Shown: piece after piece, positions 1 through 7,494 of the stretch
Numbering within the stretch: position 1 is the first letter of the stretch
Layout of the letters: every line of letters starts with the position of its first letter
Notes under the pieces: model-generated
Told to the model about the DNA's origin: nothing
What the model saw: only the letters and a program-made list of their open reading frames with translations
The model's database searches: none
Program-made: the position numbers and the translations under genes
DNA from: JANNSW01 sp031431235
Lineage (GTDB): Bacteria > Pseudomonadota > Alphaproteobacteria > Rhizobiales > Hyphomicrobiaceae
Assembly (NCBI GenBank): GCA_031431235.1
Contig: JANPDA010000218.1
Span: forward strand, 1 to 20,307
Direction: 5' to 3'
Length of the DNA stretch: 20,307 bases

Positions 1-15
1 GACGCTGCGCGTCAT
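1..15 (-). CDS. Start of a probable ParE/RelE-type toxin (cut by window edge)
   Basis: On the minus strand an ATG overlaps the TGA of the antitoxin at 12-242 in an ATGA arrangement and opens a frame reading MTRSV before the window ends. Toxins paired with this antitoxin family commonly lie immediately downstream and overlap in this way, so the call rests on position plus five codons. The family assignment is inference. Confidence 0.45.
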
Positions 16-242
16 CGGCGCAACGCATCGAGGAGCGACCTCTTCACCTCGTCCCACGGCAGGGAAGCTCCCGGATCGCGCTCATGGGCCGCGGTCCGCG
101 CATCGAGCTCGTCGCGATGCCAGTCGGGGATCGCGACCGCACCCGGCACCTGATCCAGGGAATCCCACAGCTCCTCGATCAAGCGCAACCGCTCGTTCAC
201 GGAGAGCTGATGGACATCTGACACGGGTGCATTCTCGCTCAT
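12..242 (-). CDS. Addiction-module antitoxin, Unstab_antitox-like family
   Basis: This 76-residue acidic protein resembles the small 'putative addiction module component' antitoxins (Pfam Unstab_antitox type). It has the characteristic LSVNERLRLIEELWDSL helix near the N terminus (about residues 13-29), followed by a region with PDWHRDELDAR and a C-terminal PWDEVK segment before the last helix. Members of this family neutralise a ParE/RelE-type toxin encoded directly downstream; here the downstream frame opens with an ATGA overlap and leaves the window. It is unrelated in sequence to the two antitoxins at 3374-3634 and 9123-9374. The ATG start gives the usual family length. The 66 bases separating it from the upstream gene could hold its own promoter, but I see no convincing box. 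Confidence 0.85.
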   Translation of the reverse strand: MSENAPVSDVHQLSVNERLRLIEELWDSLDQVPGAVAIPDWHRDELDARTAAHERDPGASLPWDEVKRSLLDALRR

Positions 243-308
243 GATCGTAGTCTCGCACCGGCTCGGTCACAGTGCAAGCTCGAGCTCGTCGCCGTTCCCG
301 CGACGGCC

Positions 309-674
309 TCACCGCCGCCAGAACGCCTCGCGCCGCCGCACGGGCTCGAGCAGCGTGGAATCGAACGGCTCGAGCGGGTAGCCGCCTGGATGGGGCGGGG
401 TGGCGGGCCAGCCGAAGGCGGCGAGCACCTGGGGTGCCTCGTAGTAGGCGGTGAGCGCCGCCGCGACGAGGCGGGCGAAGGCCTTGGGTTGGCGGCGCTC
501 GACGCCGGCAATGTCACCGAGGTACTCGAGCTCGGCGGCGAGGGCGGCCATCTCCGGCATCGCGAGCAGTGCGGCGAGGCGAGCCGGCACCAGCGTCATG
601 CTACCGGCGGGAGCCACGACGCCGTTGGGCAACGGGCCACCGGGAATGAGCGCGTCGGCGAGGCTTTCGTGCAT
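309..674 (-). CDS. Small partner subunit of the GMC oxidoreductase (gluconate 2-dehydrogenase subunit 3-like)
   Basis: A 121-residue protein whose ATG shares one base with the TGA of the GMC oxidoreductase (TGATG at 672-676), so the two are translationally coupled. Visible features are an alanine/leucine-rich helical middle, a LTAYYEAPQVLAAFGW segment around residues 77-92 and a C-terminal GGYPLEPFD...LLEPVRRR..FWRR tail. This layout resembles the small gamma subunits (gluconate 2-dehydrogenase subunit 3 type) that accompany GMC catalytic subunits. Unlike the classical gamma subunit it begins MHESLADALIP and shows no twin-arginine signal. The same frame stays open upstream inside the GMC gene, but the overlap-coupled ATG is the sensible start. 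Its being a gene is well supported; the family name is an inference from motif layout and context. Confidence 0.7.
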   Translation of the reverse strand: MHESLADALIPGGPLPNGVVAPAGSMTLVPARLAALLAMPEMAALAAELEYLGDIAGVERRQPKAFARLVAAALTAYYEAPQVLAAFGWPATPPHPGGYPLEPFDSTLLEPVRRREAFWRR

Positions 675-2260
675 CAGCCGATCTCCTGAGCCAACGCATC
701 CGCGAATTTGAGGGCCAGTGCCCCGATCGTCGAGGTCGGGTTGACGCACCCCACCGTCGGCATCACCGAGCCGTCGCAGATCGTGATGTTTGGCGCCGCA
801 TGCATGCGGCCACGCCCATCGACCACGCTGGTTGCAGGATCGCTCCCCATCCGCGCCGTGCCCAACAGATGCCAACCGGTATAGGGCGGCAGCCGTGCCT
901 CAACCGTCCGCACGGCGCCAGCCGCTTTGAAAAACTCCGCTGCCCGCGCGATCCCGAAATCCAGCATCGCCGACGTGTTCCGCGACACGCGATAGTCGAT
1001 GGCCACATCCGGCAACCCATCGGCGGCGAGCTTTTCCCCGATGCGGACGCGATTGGCGGCTTCGGGCAGGTCCTCGGTCATGATCAGAAAGGGTAGCGAA
1101 TGCCGAAACTCCGCGGCAACGGCAGCCTGGGCCGATGCTCCCCAATTGGGGCTGAGGCGTGCGGCTTGGGCGAGGAGCCCGTTCTCGCGCCCGACCTGGA
1201 ATTGCACGCCGCGCACGAACCCGCGGTCGCGATCGGTCTCGGCGAATTCATGGCTCGCGAGCATGCAACCGACGGGACCGGCCGGGCCATCGAGCGCGTC
1301 GGCAAAGATGCCGCGCACATAGGCGACCGGGTGGAACATCAGGTTTTTGCCGAGCGGGTCGTCCGGTCCGCGTGCGAGCCCGGAAGCCAGCAGGAGCCGC
1401 GGGGTGCCGATGCCGTTCGCACTGACCACAACGTGGGCAGCGGGCTGGAAGACCTCGCGGTCGTCGCTGCCACTGTAGACGACGCCTGTCGCACGGCCGG
1501 CCTCGACGACGACCTGGGTGACGATCGAACGGGTCCGCAGCTCGACACCCGCCGCGATCGCCTCTGGCCAATAGGTCACATCGGTCGAGGCCTTGGCGCA
1601 GGGAATGCAGCCGAGCTGGCAGGGGCCGCATTGCGTGCAGGCGCCGCGGCCCTCACGCGGACGGGTCAGGATCGCGGCGTCGACCGGCCACCAGTGCCAG
1701 CCGAGGTCATTGAAAACTTCCCCCGCTCGCCGACCGGCACGGCCCAACGGCAGCGGGGGATACTCGCGCGCCGGCCGCTCGGGATTGGCCGGATCGCCCG
1801 CGAGCCCCGAAACGCCCATCATGTGGTCGTTGAGGTCGTAGTACGGCGCGAGGTCGTCATAGCCAAACGGCCAGTCGTCGCCGACGCCATCGAGCGATCG
1901 CGTGCGGAAGTCGGAGGGGCGGAGCCGAGGGAAATGCGCGTTCCAGTTGATGGTCGAGCCGCCGACCCCGCACCAGAGCAGCGGCTTCACGGGCGAGGCG
2001 CCGTCGTCGATCGGGTAATCGGCCGATTGCGGATTGCCACCGGCCGCAAGACGGAGGTTGGGTGATGTCGCCCAAGGGCCGAGAGCCGCGCTCTGCCAAT
2101 CGGAACGCCAAAGCGGGAATTGAGCCCGATCGGCCCAACCACCGCGCTCCAGGCATAGAATGCGGAGCCCCTTGGTCTTCTGCGCAAGCCGCCAAGCGAA
2201 TGCCGCCCCGCCCATGCCGGAGCCGACAATCAGGACATCGACGGGGTCGAGGCGTTGCAT
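674..2260 (-). CDS. GMC family FAD-dependent oxidoreductase
   Basis: A 528-residue flavoprotein that oxidises an alcohol or sugar-type substrate; the actual substrate cannot be read from sequence. The N terminus carries the FAD-binding Rossmann motif (VDVLIVGSGMGGAAFA, about residues 7-22) with the acidic end of the second strand in CLERGG. LLWCGVGGSTINWNAHFPRL (about 94-113) is the GMC flavin region. The C-terminal domain has GWHLLGTARMG with His464 and VNPTSTIGALALK with Asn507, the expected catalytic His/Asn pair. Five cysteines (208, 211, 214, 218, 221) form a compact cluster in CTQCGPCQLGCIPC. There is no signal peptide. The gene begins a few bases after the VOC-protein stop and overlaps the small partner gene, so the three look like one operon. 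Confidence 0.92.
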   Translation of the reverse strand: MQRLDPVDVLIVGSGMGGAAFAWRLAQKTKGLRILCLERGGWADRAQFPLWRSDWQSAALGPWATSPNLRLAAGGNPQSADYPIDDGASPVKPLLWCGVGGSTINWNAHFPRLRPSDFRTRSLDGVGDDWPFGYDDLAPYYDLNDHMMGVSGLAGDPANPERPAREYPPLPLGRAGRRAGEVFNDLGWHWWPVDAAILTRPREGRGACTQCGPCQLGCIPCAKASTDVTYWPEAIAAGVELRTRSIVTQVVVEAGRATGVVYSGSDDREVFQPAAHVVVSANGIGTPRLLLASGLARGPDDPLGKNLMFHPVAYVRGIFADALDGPAGPVGCMLASHEFAETDRDRGFVRGVQFQVGRENGLLAQAARLSPNWGASAQAAVAAEFRHSLPFLIMTEDLPEAANRVRIGEKLAADGLPDVAIDYRVSRNTSAMLDFGIARAAEFFKAAGAVRTVEARLPPYTGWHLLGTARMGSDPATSVVDGRGRMHAAPNITICDGSVMPTVGCVNPTSTIGALALKFADALAQEIG

Positions 2261-2264
2261 CGCG

Positions 2265-2957
2265 CTAGCCCTTGCAGCAGTCGCTGTGCGAGGCCACGAT
2301 GTCGCCTGCGAGCGTGGCGATGCTGCCGTCGGGGCGGCGGATGCGGGCTTCGAGCTGGGTCGCGCCGCGCTTCAACGGCATCACCTCGGCGAGCCCCGCC
2401 GCTCCGATCGCGGCGAGTGCGGTACGCAGCTCCTCGGGCGCGCCGCTGCGGAGTGTCAGGCTCTCGAAGCGGCAACCCAGCTCCTGCATGCGGCTCGAGA
2501 CATGCGGGCCGGGAGGCCACTCGATGCAGATCGGATGGAGGCCTGCCATCGGCATCGACCCGTCGGGCCTGACGCCGATCCGCCAGCGCAGGTCGCCCCG
2601 CGACATGTCGCGGATCTCGCCGATGTCGACCCGAGCGGCCGTCCTAGTCGCGGCGATGTCGCTCGAGCGCACGATCCATGCCGCCAGCATCGGCCCTTTC
2701 GCCGCCAGCCGATCGCGCATCGACGGATCGTCGAGCGCGAACCAGCGGGGCGAGGCGGGTGGCCCCGCATCGGGGTCGATCGCGATGATCTCGAGGTAGA
2801 CGCCGTCCCCGAGGCTCATGACAGCGTTGTGCGTATTCATGATGGCGTGCTTGCCCCCGAGCGGCACGCGCACGCCGAGCCGCTCCTCGACCCAGGCGAT
2901 GCCGGCTTCGAGCGTGACGGCCGAGACGGCGAGGTGGTCGAAGGCGAGGGTGGGCAT
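2265..2957 (-). CDS. VOC / glyoxalase-like domain protein
   Basis: A protein of about 230 residues starting MPTLAFDHLAVS, the typical first strand of a vicinal-oxygen-chelate fold with its metal-ligand histidine (DHLAV). WVEERLGVRVPLGGKHAIMNTHNAVMSLGDGVYLEIIAIDP follows, matching the Glyoxalase_3-type (glyoxalase-like) domain. The second half repeats a weaker VOC-like unit (HPICIEWPPGPHVSS...LTLRSGAPEELRTALAAIG). No substrate can be assigned. The stop lies 4 bases from the GMC start, so the genes are probably co-transcribed. An in-frame ATG 7 codons upstream (2978) is possible; 2957 is preferred because the conserved domain begins there and an AGGGA lies upstream. Confidence 0.85.
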   Translation of the reverse strand: MPTLAFDHLAVSAVTLEAGIAWVEERLGVRVPLGGKHAIMNTHNAVMSLGDGVYLEIIAIDPDAGPPASPRWFALDDPSMRDRLAAKGPMLAAWIVRSSDIAATRTAARVDIGEIRDMSRGDLRWRIGVRPDGSMPMAGLHPICIEWPPGPHVSSRMQELGCRFESLTLRSGAPEELRTALAAIGAAGLAEVMPLKRGATQLEARIRRPDGSIATLAGDIVASHSDCCKG

Positions 2958-3068
2958 GGCGGAGGTTCCCTGAAGCATGAATTCGCTGTCCTCGCCCGCA
3001 GGCCGCCGCTCATCCTCTATGCCGAGCAGCCCGCGAGTGACCTCTGATCCTCGAAAGCAATGCCCATG

Positions 3069-3377
3069 CTACCACTCGACTGCCGAGAGATCGACTGTCG
3101 CGCGATCGGAATGGGCGTGAATGATGAGATGGACGCGCAACTCGTCATCATCGAAATCATAGAGCAGGATGAAGGGCGTGCGCGCGACGACGCGACTGCA
3201 GATGCCGATCGCCGGGTCGATGGGACGCTCCGGAAAGTGCACGAGATGTCGTGTGACGGCATCGAGCACGCGAGCACGCTTTTCAGAAACGACCCTTGTG
3301 CCAAAGCGATCGACACCCTGCTCGAGCAGCGTGGCAAGCTCCTCGAAGAAAGATCGCGAATAGCGGATCGATCTCAT
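3069..3377 (-). CDS. RelE/ParE-type toxin, paralogue of the one at 8821-9126
   Basis: A 102-residue basic-to-mixed protein of the RelE/ParE fold. It starts MRSIRYSRSFFEELATLLEQG and has the characteristic central strand RTPFILLYDFDDDELRVHLIIHAHSD (about residues 67-92), the part of RelE-like toxins where strands and a late His/Arg line the active site. Its start overlaps the antitoxin stop in an ATGA arrangement (3374-3377). By eye about half of its residues match the toxin at 8821-9126, including the first block, RFG.RVV, HFP.RP and RTPF.LLYD. Whether it cleaves mRNA (RelE-like) or poisons gyrase (ParE-like) cannot be told from sequence. Confidence 0.88.
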   Translation of the reverse strand: MRSIRYSRSFFEELATLLEQGVDRFGTRVVSEKRARVLDAVTRHLVHFPERPIDPAIGICSRVVARTPFILLYDFDDDELRVHLIIHAHSDRATVDLSAVEW

Positions 3378-3634
3378 GCCTGGGATTTGGGAACGCCACG
3401 TTTCGCGAGGCGCTCGTCGAGCTCGACGACCAGCTCAGCGTGCGTGAGCGTTCGCCCCGCAACGAAATCGGCTTTCGATTGCTCGATGAGCGCCAGCTCA
3501 CGTGCCGTCAGCGGACGAGCCGGCTCGTTCCCCTGATGCATTGCCTCCGTGATCTCGGCGACGGACCGAAGCTGGTCGTCGGCAAGAGACGGAAGGCGAT
3601 CGTTGATGAGGGCGATGGTTTCGGTGCGGCTCAT
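3374..3634 (-). CDS. Antitoxin partner of the toxin at 3069-3377
   Basis: An 86-residue antitoxin, MSRTETIALINDRLPSLADDQLRSVAEITEAM, followed by a flexible region and the toxin-binding part LTARELALIEQSKADFVAGRTLTHAELVVELDERLAKRG. The D/K-A-D-F-x-x-GR/H-T-x-x-H(A/D)EL block is shared with the antitoxin at 9123-9374, so the whole pair is paralogous. The frame stays open upstream to 3910 but that part is shadow sequence; the ATG at 3634 is the natural start because it aligns with the paralogue. No Shine-Dalgarno lies just upstream. A GGAGGAG 37-43 bases away instead serves a nine-codon frame whose TGA overlaps this ATG, and a TGTGCTA box lies 11-17 bases upstream. Confidence 0.86.
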   Translation of the reverse strand: MSRTETIALINDRLPSLADDQLRSVAEITEAMHQGNEPARPLTARELALIEQSKADFVAGRTLTHAELVVELDERLAKRGVPKSQA

Positions 3635-3660
3635 GGCACATGCATAGCACAGCGGTGCAT
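3631..3660 (-). other. Possible nine-codon leader frame ahead of the antitoxin
   Basis: On the minus strand GGAGGAG (3671-3677) is followed after 10 bases by ATG and a nine-codon frame, MHRCAMHVP, whose TGA overlaps the antitoxin ATG (ATGA). This is what a translational-coupling leader would look like. It could also be chance, and if the TGTGCTA box at 3645-3651 is the -10 element the leader would not be transcribed from it. The second module has no visible equivalent. Confidence 0.25.
3640..3660. promoter_or_regulatory. Candidate operator/promoter region of the antitoxin
   Basis: An inverted repeat ATGCA...TGCAT (3640-3644 and 3656-3660) flanks TAGCACA (TGTGCTA on the minus strand, 3645-3651), 11-17 bases before the antitoxin ATG. 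The same heptamer sits at the same distance before the paralogous antitoxin (9385-9391). It could be a -10-like element or an autoregulatory binding site; the function is inference. Confidence 0.35.
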
Positions 3661-3699
3661 TGAACGGAAACTCCTCCGTGCGACATGGACTGCCCGCAA

Positions 3700-3738
3700 C
3701 AGCCGTGGCCCTTTGCATGCAAGTGGCGCAGACGGCTG
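3700..3738 (-). terminator. Inverted repeat just after phaC, possible terminator
   Basis: Immediately after the phaC stop the minus strand has CAGCCGT (3732-3738) pairing with ACGGCTG (3700-3706), enclosing GCC/GGC pairing and the self-complementary TTGCATGCAA (3713-3722). No T-run follows, so intrinsic termination is uncertain. Confidence 0.35.
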
Positions 3739-3740
3739 CC

Positions 3741-5555
3741 TCAACTCTTCGTCCGCACATAGCTCCCCGGCGCGTCCTCGATCGCGGGGAGCGGGCCGGC
3801 GGCCGGATCGCGCGCCGGCACTTTCTCGCCACCGAACCCGGCGAGCCATGCCGCCCAATCGGGCCACCAGGAGCCCGGATGCTCGCTGGCGGCGCCGAGC
3901 CATTCCTCATAGGTCGCCGCTGTTCCGTCGTTGGTCCAGTGCTGGTACTTGATCTTCTCGGGCGGGTTGACGACGCCGGCGATGTGGCCCGAGCCCGCGA
4001 GCACGTAGCGCAGGGGCGAGCCGAACATCTTGGCCCCGATGAACACCGACTTCGCGGGTGCGATGTGATCCTCGCGCGTCGCCAGGTGATAGATAGGCAA
4101 CCGCACCTTGGCGAGGTCGAGCTTCACGCCGCCCATGATCATCTTGCCGCTGGCAAGCCGGTTCTCGTGGTAGAACTCGCGCAGATAGAAGCCGTGATTG
4201 GCCGCCGGCATCCGGGTCGAATCCTGGTTCCAGTAGAGCAGATCGAAGGGAAACGGCTTCTTGCCCAGCATGTAGTTGTTGATGATGTAGGGCCAGATCA
4301 GATCACGCGGGCGCAGCATGTTGAACACGTTCGCCATCCGCGAGCCGTCGAGATAGCCGCGCTCGGCCATCATTTCTTCCAGCGCCTTCAACTGGGCATC
4401 GTCGATGAAGACGAGCAGATCGCCCGCCTTGGAGAAATCGACCTGGGCGGCGAGGAAGGTCGCCGAGCGGAAGCGCTCGATGTGATTGGCGGCGAGCCAG
4501 GCGAGCGTGGTGCCGAGCAGCGTGCCGCCGACGCAATAGCCGAGCACGTTGATCTTCTCGACGCCGGTCTGGCGGGAGACGGCATCGGCACCCTCCAGGA
4601 TGCCCTCGCGCATGTAGTCGGAGAAGGTTTTCCCCGCCAGCCGCTCGTCCGGATTGACCCAGGACACCACGAACACGGTGAAACCCTGGTCGACCGCGTA
4701 CTTGATGAAGGATTTCGTCGGCTGCAGGTCGAGGATGTAGAACTTGTTGATCCACGGCGGCACCACCATCAGCGGCACCTGGTGCACCTCCCCGGTCGTG
4801 GGCGCGTATTGGATCAGCTGCAGGATGTCGTTCTGGAACACGACCTTGCCGGGCGACATCGCGACGTTGCGGCCGACCTCGAAAGCGGAGGTGTCGGTCT
4901 GGGTGATCTTCAGCAGGTCGTCGGAGCGCGCCATGTCCTCGGCGAGGTGCGTCAATCCCCGCAGCAGGTTCTCGCCATTGCTGGCAAAGATCTCGCGCAG
5001 CACCTCGGGGTTGGTCATCGGGAAGTTCGAGGGCGATGTGGCCGTCGCGATCTGGCGCATGTAGAATTCGGCCTTGTGGCGGGTGCGCTCATCGAGCCCT
5101 TGGCTCTTGGTCACGAGCTCCTCGGACCAGCGCGAGGTCATGAGGTAGGCCTGCTTCCAGAAGTCGAAATAGGGGTTCTCGCTCCAGTCGGCGTCCTTGA
5201 AGCGGTTGTCCCCGACCTCGGGCTCGATCACGGGGTCCACATGCTCGCCCATCAGCCGCTGCATGGTGCGGCTCCACAACTCCATGTAGTTGCGCAAGAG
5301 GTCGGCCTGGACCTCGGCGAGCTTTCCGGGCTCGCGCATCCAGTGTTGCGTCACCTCGCCGAGCGCGCGCGCGGCTTCCCCCGTGTCCCCCGACCCGCTC
5401 ATGGGTCCCGACTGGGTCCCCGAGCGCCCGATCAGGTCCGACATGACCTTGCCGCCTTCTTCGAACAGGCGCATCATGTTCTGCCCGAATTGCTCGGGAT
5501 TTTGCACCTGGTAGGCGTGCAGAGGATCGTACTTGGGTTTTGCGGTGTCCTGCAT
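3741..5555 (-). CDS. phaC: Class I poly(3-hydroxyalkanoate) synthase PhaC
   Basis: A 604-residue enzyme that polymerises (R)-3-hydroxyacyl-CoA into polyhydroxyalkanoate on granule surfaces. The PHA-synthase N-terminal domain includes NPYFDFWKQAYLMTSRW (about 127-143) and MSPGKVVFQND (233-243). The alpha/beta-hydrolase part has the lipase-like box GYCVGG with Cys341, then Asp496 in TREDHIAP and His524 in GSGHIAG, completing the catalytic triad. FVVSWVNPDE and WNQDSTRMPAANHGFYLREFY are further PhaC signatures. Length fits class I (single subunit, no phaE nearby). The ATG at 5555 is chosen; an in-frame ATG at 5600 is almost as good, and no strong Shine-Dalgarno decides. No phaA, phaB, phasin or phaR lies beside it, so the gene stands alone. 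Confidence 0.96.
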   Translation of the reverse strand: MQDTAKPKYDPLHAYQVQNPEQFGQNMMRLFEEGGKVMSDLIGRSGTQSGPMSGSGDTGEAARALGEVTQHWMREPGKLAEVQADLLRNYMELWSRTMQRLMGEHVDPVIEPEVGDNRFKDADWSENPYFDFWKQAYLMTSRWSEELVTKSQGLDERTRHKAEFYMRQIATATSPSNFPMTNPEVLREIFASNGENLLRGLTHLAEDMARSDDLLKITQTDTSAFEVGRNVAMSPGKVVFQNDILQLIQYAPTTGEVHQVPLMVVPPWINKFYILDLQPTKSFIKYAVDQGFTVFVVSWVNPDERLAGKTFSDYMREGILEGADAVSRQTGVEKINVLGYCVGGTLLGTTLAWLAANHIERFRSATFLAAQVDFSKAGDLLVFIDDAQLKALEEMMAERGYLDGSRMANVFNMLRPRDLIWPYIINNYMLGKKPFPFDLLYWNQDSTRMPAANHGFYLREFYHENRLASGKMIMGGVKLDLAKVRLPIYHLATREDHIAPAKSVFIGAKMFGSPLRYVLAGSGHIAGVVNPPEKIKYQHWTNDGTAATYEEWLGAASEHPGSWWPDWAAWLAGFGGEKVPARDPAAGPLPAIEDAPGSYVRTKS

Positions 5556-5670
5556 GGGAGCGGGCTCGATTCGGTGGTTCGTGGTTTGATGTGCCGACAT
5601 TTGGCCTACCACAGGAGCGCCAATTGTCTCTGCGTCATTCGTCTCAGCATGTGGAAACGCGCCTCGGCCA

Positions 5671-5699
5671 CAATATCGCACTGCAGAATCGGTTAACAA
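5671..5699 (-). promoter_or_regulatory. Candidate phaC promoter
   Basis: On the minus strand TTGTTA (5694-5699) is followed after 17 bases by ATATTG (5671-5676), about 70 bases before the upstream phaC ATG candidate. Both boxes are only moderate matches to a housekeeping promoter. The interval lies in the divergent gap between phaC and the lipoprotein gene, which must hold promoters for both. Confidence 0.35.
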
Positions 5700-5730
5700 G
5701 CAGGGATCGCGGCGACATACGGGAACGAGC

Positions 5731-6015
5731 GTGGCACGGCCAGCCTTCAGGACGGGACGAGGATTGCGGTGCACCATCGCGCTGGCGATGGTGTGGTCGC
5801 TCGCCGGCTGCGCTTCGGGCTCGGGCATCCCCTATCCGAGCCTGCCGACGCTGCCGGGCTTGGGCGGCACCCCTGCATCCGAGCCCACGCTGACACCTGA
5901 GCAGCAGCAGGGCGCGATCGAGGACCTGTCTTCGGCCCAGGCCGCCAATGCCGCCGCCGCCACCAAAGCGCCGGCCGTCCCCAAACCGGCCGAGCCCGCG
6001 CCCCTTCCGGAATAG
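5731..6015 (+). CDS. Small lipoprotein of unknown function
   Basis: A 94-residue protein with a clear lipoprotein signal. The basic N terminus MARPAFRTGRGLR is followed by the hydrophobic CTIALAMVWS and the lipobox LAGC, with Cys27 as the lipidated residue. The mature part is short and rich in Pro, Ala and Gly (PSLPTLPGLGGTP...), contains one more structured stretch, LTPEQQQGAIEDLSSAQAA, and ends in KPAEPAPLPE. It starts at GTG; a GGGAACGAG purine run precedes it. It is divergent from phaC and 108 bases ahead of hom. I do not recognise a function; it is probably anchored to the inner or outer membrane facing the periplasm. Confidence 0.75.
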   Translation: MARPAFRTGRGLRCTIALAMVWSLAGCASGSGIPYPSLPTLPGLGGTPASEPTLTPEQQQGAIEDLSSAQAANAAAATKAPAVPKPAEPAPLPE

Positions 6016-6016
6016 C

Positions 6017-6030
6017 GGCGCCCCGGCGCC
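6017..6030 (+). terminator. Short GC hairpin after the lipoprotein gene
   Basis: GGCGC (6017-6021) and GCGCC (6026-6030) form a 5-bp stem with a 4-base loop, two bases after the stop codon. There is no following T-run, so this is a weak terminator candidate. Confidence 0.25.
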
Positions 6031-6113
6031 CTCGCATTCGCGGCCTCCCCCGTGCTATGGGCCGGTTCTGATCGATTGCCCGGCATTGGCCGGGAGCAAT
6101 CTTGCTCGCTCAT

Positions 6114-6117
6114 GAGG
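6114..6117 (+). promoter_or_regulatory. Ribosome binding site deciding the hom start
   Basis: GAGG lies 6 bases before the ATG at 6124. It overlaps an earlier in-frame ATG (6112), and this spacing favours the later start. Confidence 0.55.
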
Positions 6118-6123
6118 TTTGCC

Positions 6124-7449
6124 ATGAAGAAGGCGCTGAGGATCGGCGTTGCGGGGCTGGGGACCGTTGGCAGCGGCGTTGCACGGCTGTTGGCCGAGCA
6201 TCGGGAGCGGATCGCCGAGCGTGTCGGCCGTCGCATCGAGATCGCCGCCGTGTCCGCCCGCGACCAGAAACGCGATCGCGGCATCGACCTCACGGGAGTG
6301 CATTGGCTCGACGATCCGGTGGCGCTCGCCGCTCTGCCTGAGATCGACGTCTTCGTCGAGCTGATGGGCGGGTCCGAGGGGGCAGCGCGGGCCTCGGTCG
6401 AAAAAGCGCTCGCCTCCGGCAAGCACGTCGTCACCGCCAACAAGGCGCTCCTCGCCAAGCACGGCAGCGCGCTCGCAGCTCTGGCCGAGCAGAAGGGCGT
6501 TGCGTTGAAGTTCGAAGCCGCGGTCGCCGGCGGCATTCCCGTCATCAAGACGCTGCGCGAGAGCCTGACCGCCAATCGGGTCACCCGTGTCTATGGCATC
6601 TTGAATGGCACCTGCAATTTCATTCTGACGAAGATGGGCTCCGAGGGTCGCGACTTCAAAGATGTGCTCAATGAAGCCCAGGCGCTGGGCTACGCCGAAG
6701 CAGATCCGACTTTCGATATCGGCGGCTTCGACACGGCGCACAAGCTTGCGCTGCTGACGAGCCTGGCTTTTGGCACCCATCCCGCTCCCGACGACATCCA
6801 CATCGAGGGGATCGAGGGGATCGAGCGGGCTGACATCGAGGCGGCCGAGGAGCTCGGCTACCGAATCAAGCTCTTGGGTGTCGCCCAGCGCACCGAGAGT
6901 GGCATCGAGCAGCGTGTGCATCCGGCGATGGTGCCGAGCCATTCCACGATCGCCGAAGTCTCGGGCGTCACCAATTGCGTTGCGATCGATGCCGACTATG
7001 TGGGTGCGCTGACGCTCGTGGGAGCCGGAGCTGGCGAGCGGGCAACAGCATCCTCCGTCGTCTCCGACCTCCTCGACGTGGCGCGCGGTGATCACTCGCC
7101 TGCCTTCGTCGTGCCGAGCGCCAGGCTCGAGCGCTCCAAGCGCGCTCCCCTCAGGGCGCACGAAGGCGGCTACTACGTGCGCTTGTCGCTCTATGACAAA
7201 TATGGGGCATTTGCCGCCGTTGCCAACCGGATGGCCGAGCACAAGGTTTCCCTCGACAGCATCGTTCAGCGGCGCCCGGCCCGGGTAGCCCTTGCAAAGG
7301 GCCACGAGGTCGCAACGGGCGCTCCGGTGCCCGTCGTCATGATCACGCACAAGACCACGGAAGCCGCCATCCGGGCCGCACTGGAGGCGATCGAGGCTGA
7401 TGGCCAGGTGGATGGCAAGCCCCAAATGATCCGCATCGAAAATCTGTGA
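6124..7449 (+). CDS. hom: Homoserine dehydrogenase
   Basis: A 441-residue enzyme reducing aspartate semialdehyde to homoserine with NAD(P)H, on the route to threonine, methionine and isoleucine. The N-terminal nucleotide-binding motif is IGVAGLGTVGSGVA (residues 7-20). The catalytic domain carries HVVTANKALLA (Lys107), YGILNGTCNFILTKM (157-171) and GYAEADPTFDIGGFDTAHK with the acidic residues and Lys207 used in hydride transfer. A C-terminal ACT domain (GGYYVRLSLYDKYGAFAAVANRMAEH..., from about residue 345) indicates amino acid feedback control, typically by threonine. This is the monofunctional form without an aspartokinase domain. glpX begins 45 bases later on the same strand. Confidence 0.97.
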   Translation: MKKALRIGVAGLGTVGSGVARLLAEHRERIAERVGRRIEIAAVSARDQKRDRGIDLTGVHWLDDPVALAALPEIDVFVELMGGSEGAARASVEKALASGKHVVTANKALLAKHGSALAALAEQKGVALKFEAAVAGGIPVIKTLRESLTANRVTRVYGILNGTCNFILTKMGSEGRDFKDVLNEAQALGYAEADPTFDIGGFDTAHKLALLTSLAFGTHPAPDDIHIEGIEGIERADIEAAEELGYRIKLLGVAQRTESGIEQRVHPAMVPSHSTIAEVSGVTNCVAIDADYVGALTLVGAGAGERATASSVVSDLLDVARGDHSPAFVVPSARLERSKRAPLRAHEGGYYVRLSLYDKYGAFAAVANRMAEHKVSLDSIVQRRPARVALAKGHEVATGAPVPVVMITHKTTEAAIRAALEAIEADGQVDGKPQMIRIENL

Positions 7450-7494
7450 TAGAGACGGCTTGCAACTGAACATCCGATTCCGGGGGAAAACACC

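Noticed and set aside
2160..3047. Plus-strand open frame opposite the VOC protein
   Set aside because: Runs across two minus-strand genes and has no domain character; the VOC frame starts with the conserved domain opening.
3660..5696. Long open frame on the plus strand opposite phaC
   Set aside because: It mirrors phaC codon structure (His/Asp/Val/Gly-rich artefact of GC-rich antisense), has no recognisable domain, and phaC itself has a full catalytic triad.
6016..6123. Riboswitch or attenuator upstream of hom
   Set aside because: The gap is short; apart from a 5-bp hairpin after the previous stop I see no aptamer-like structure or leader peptide rich in Thr/Ile/Met.
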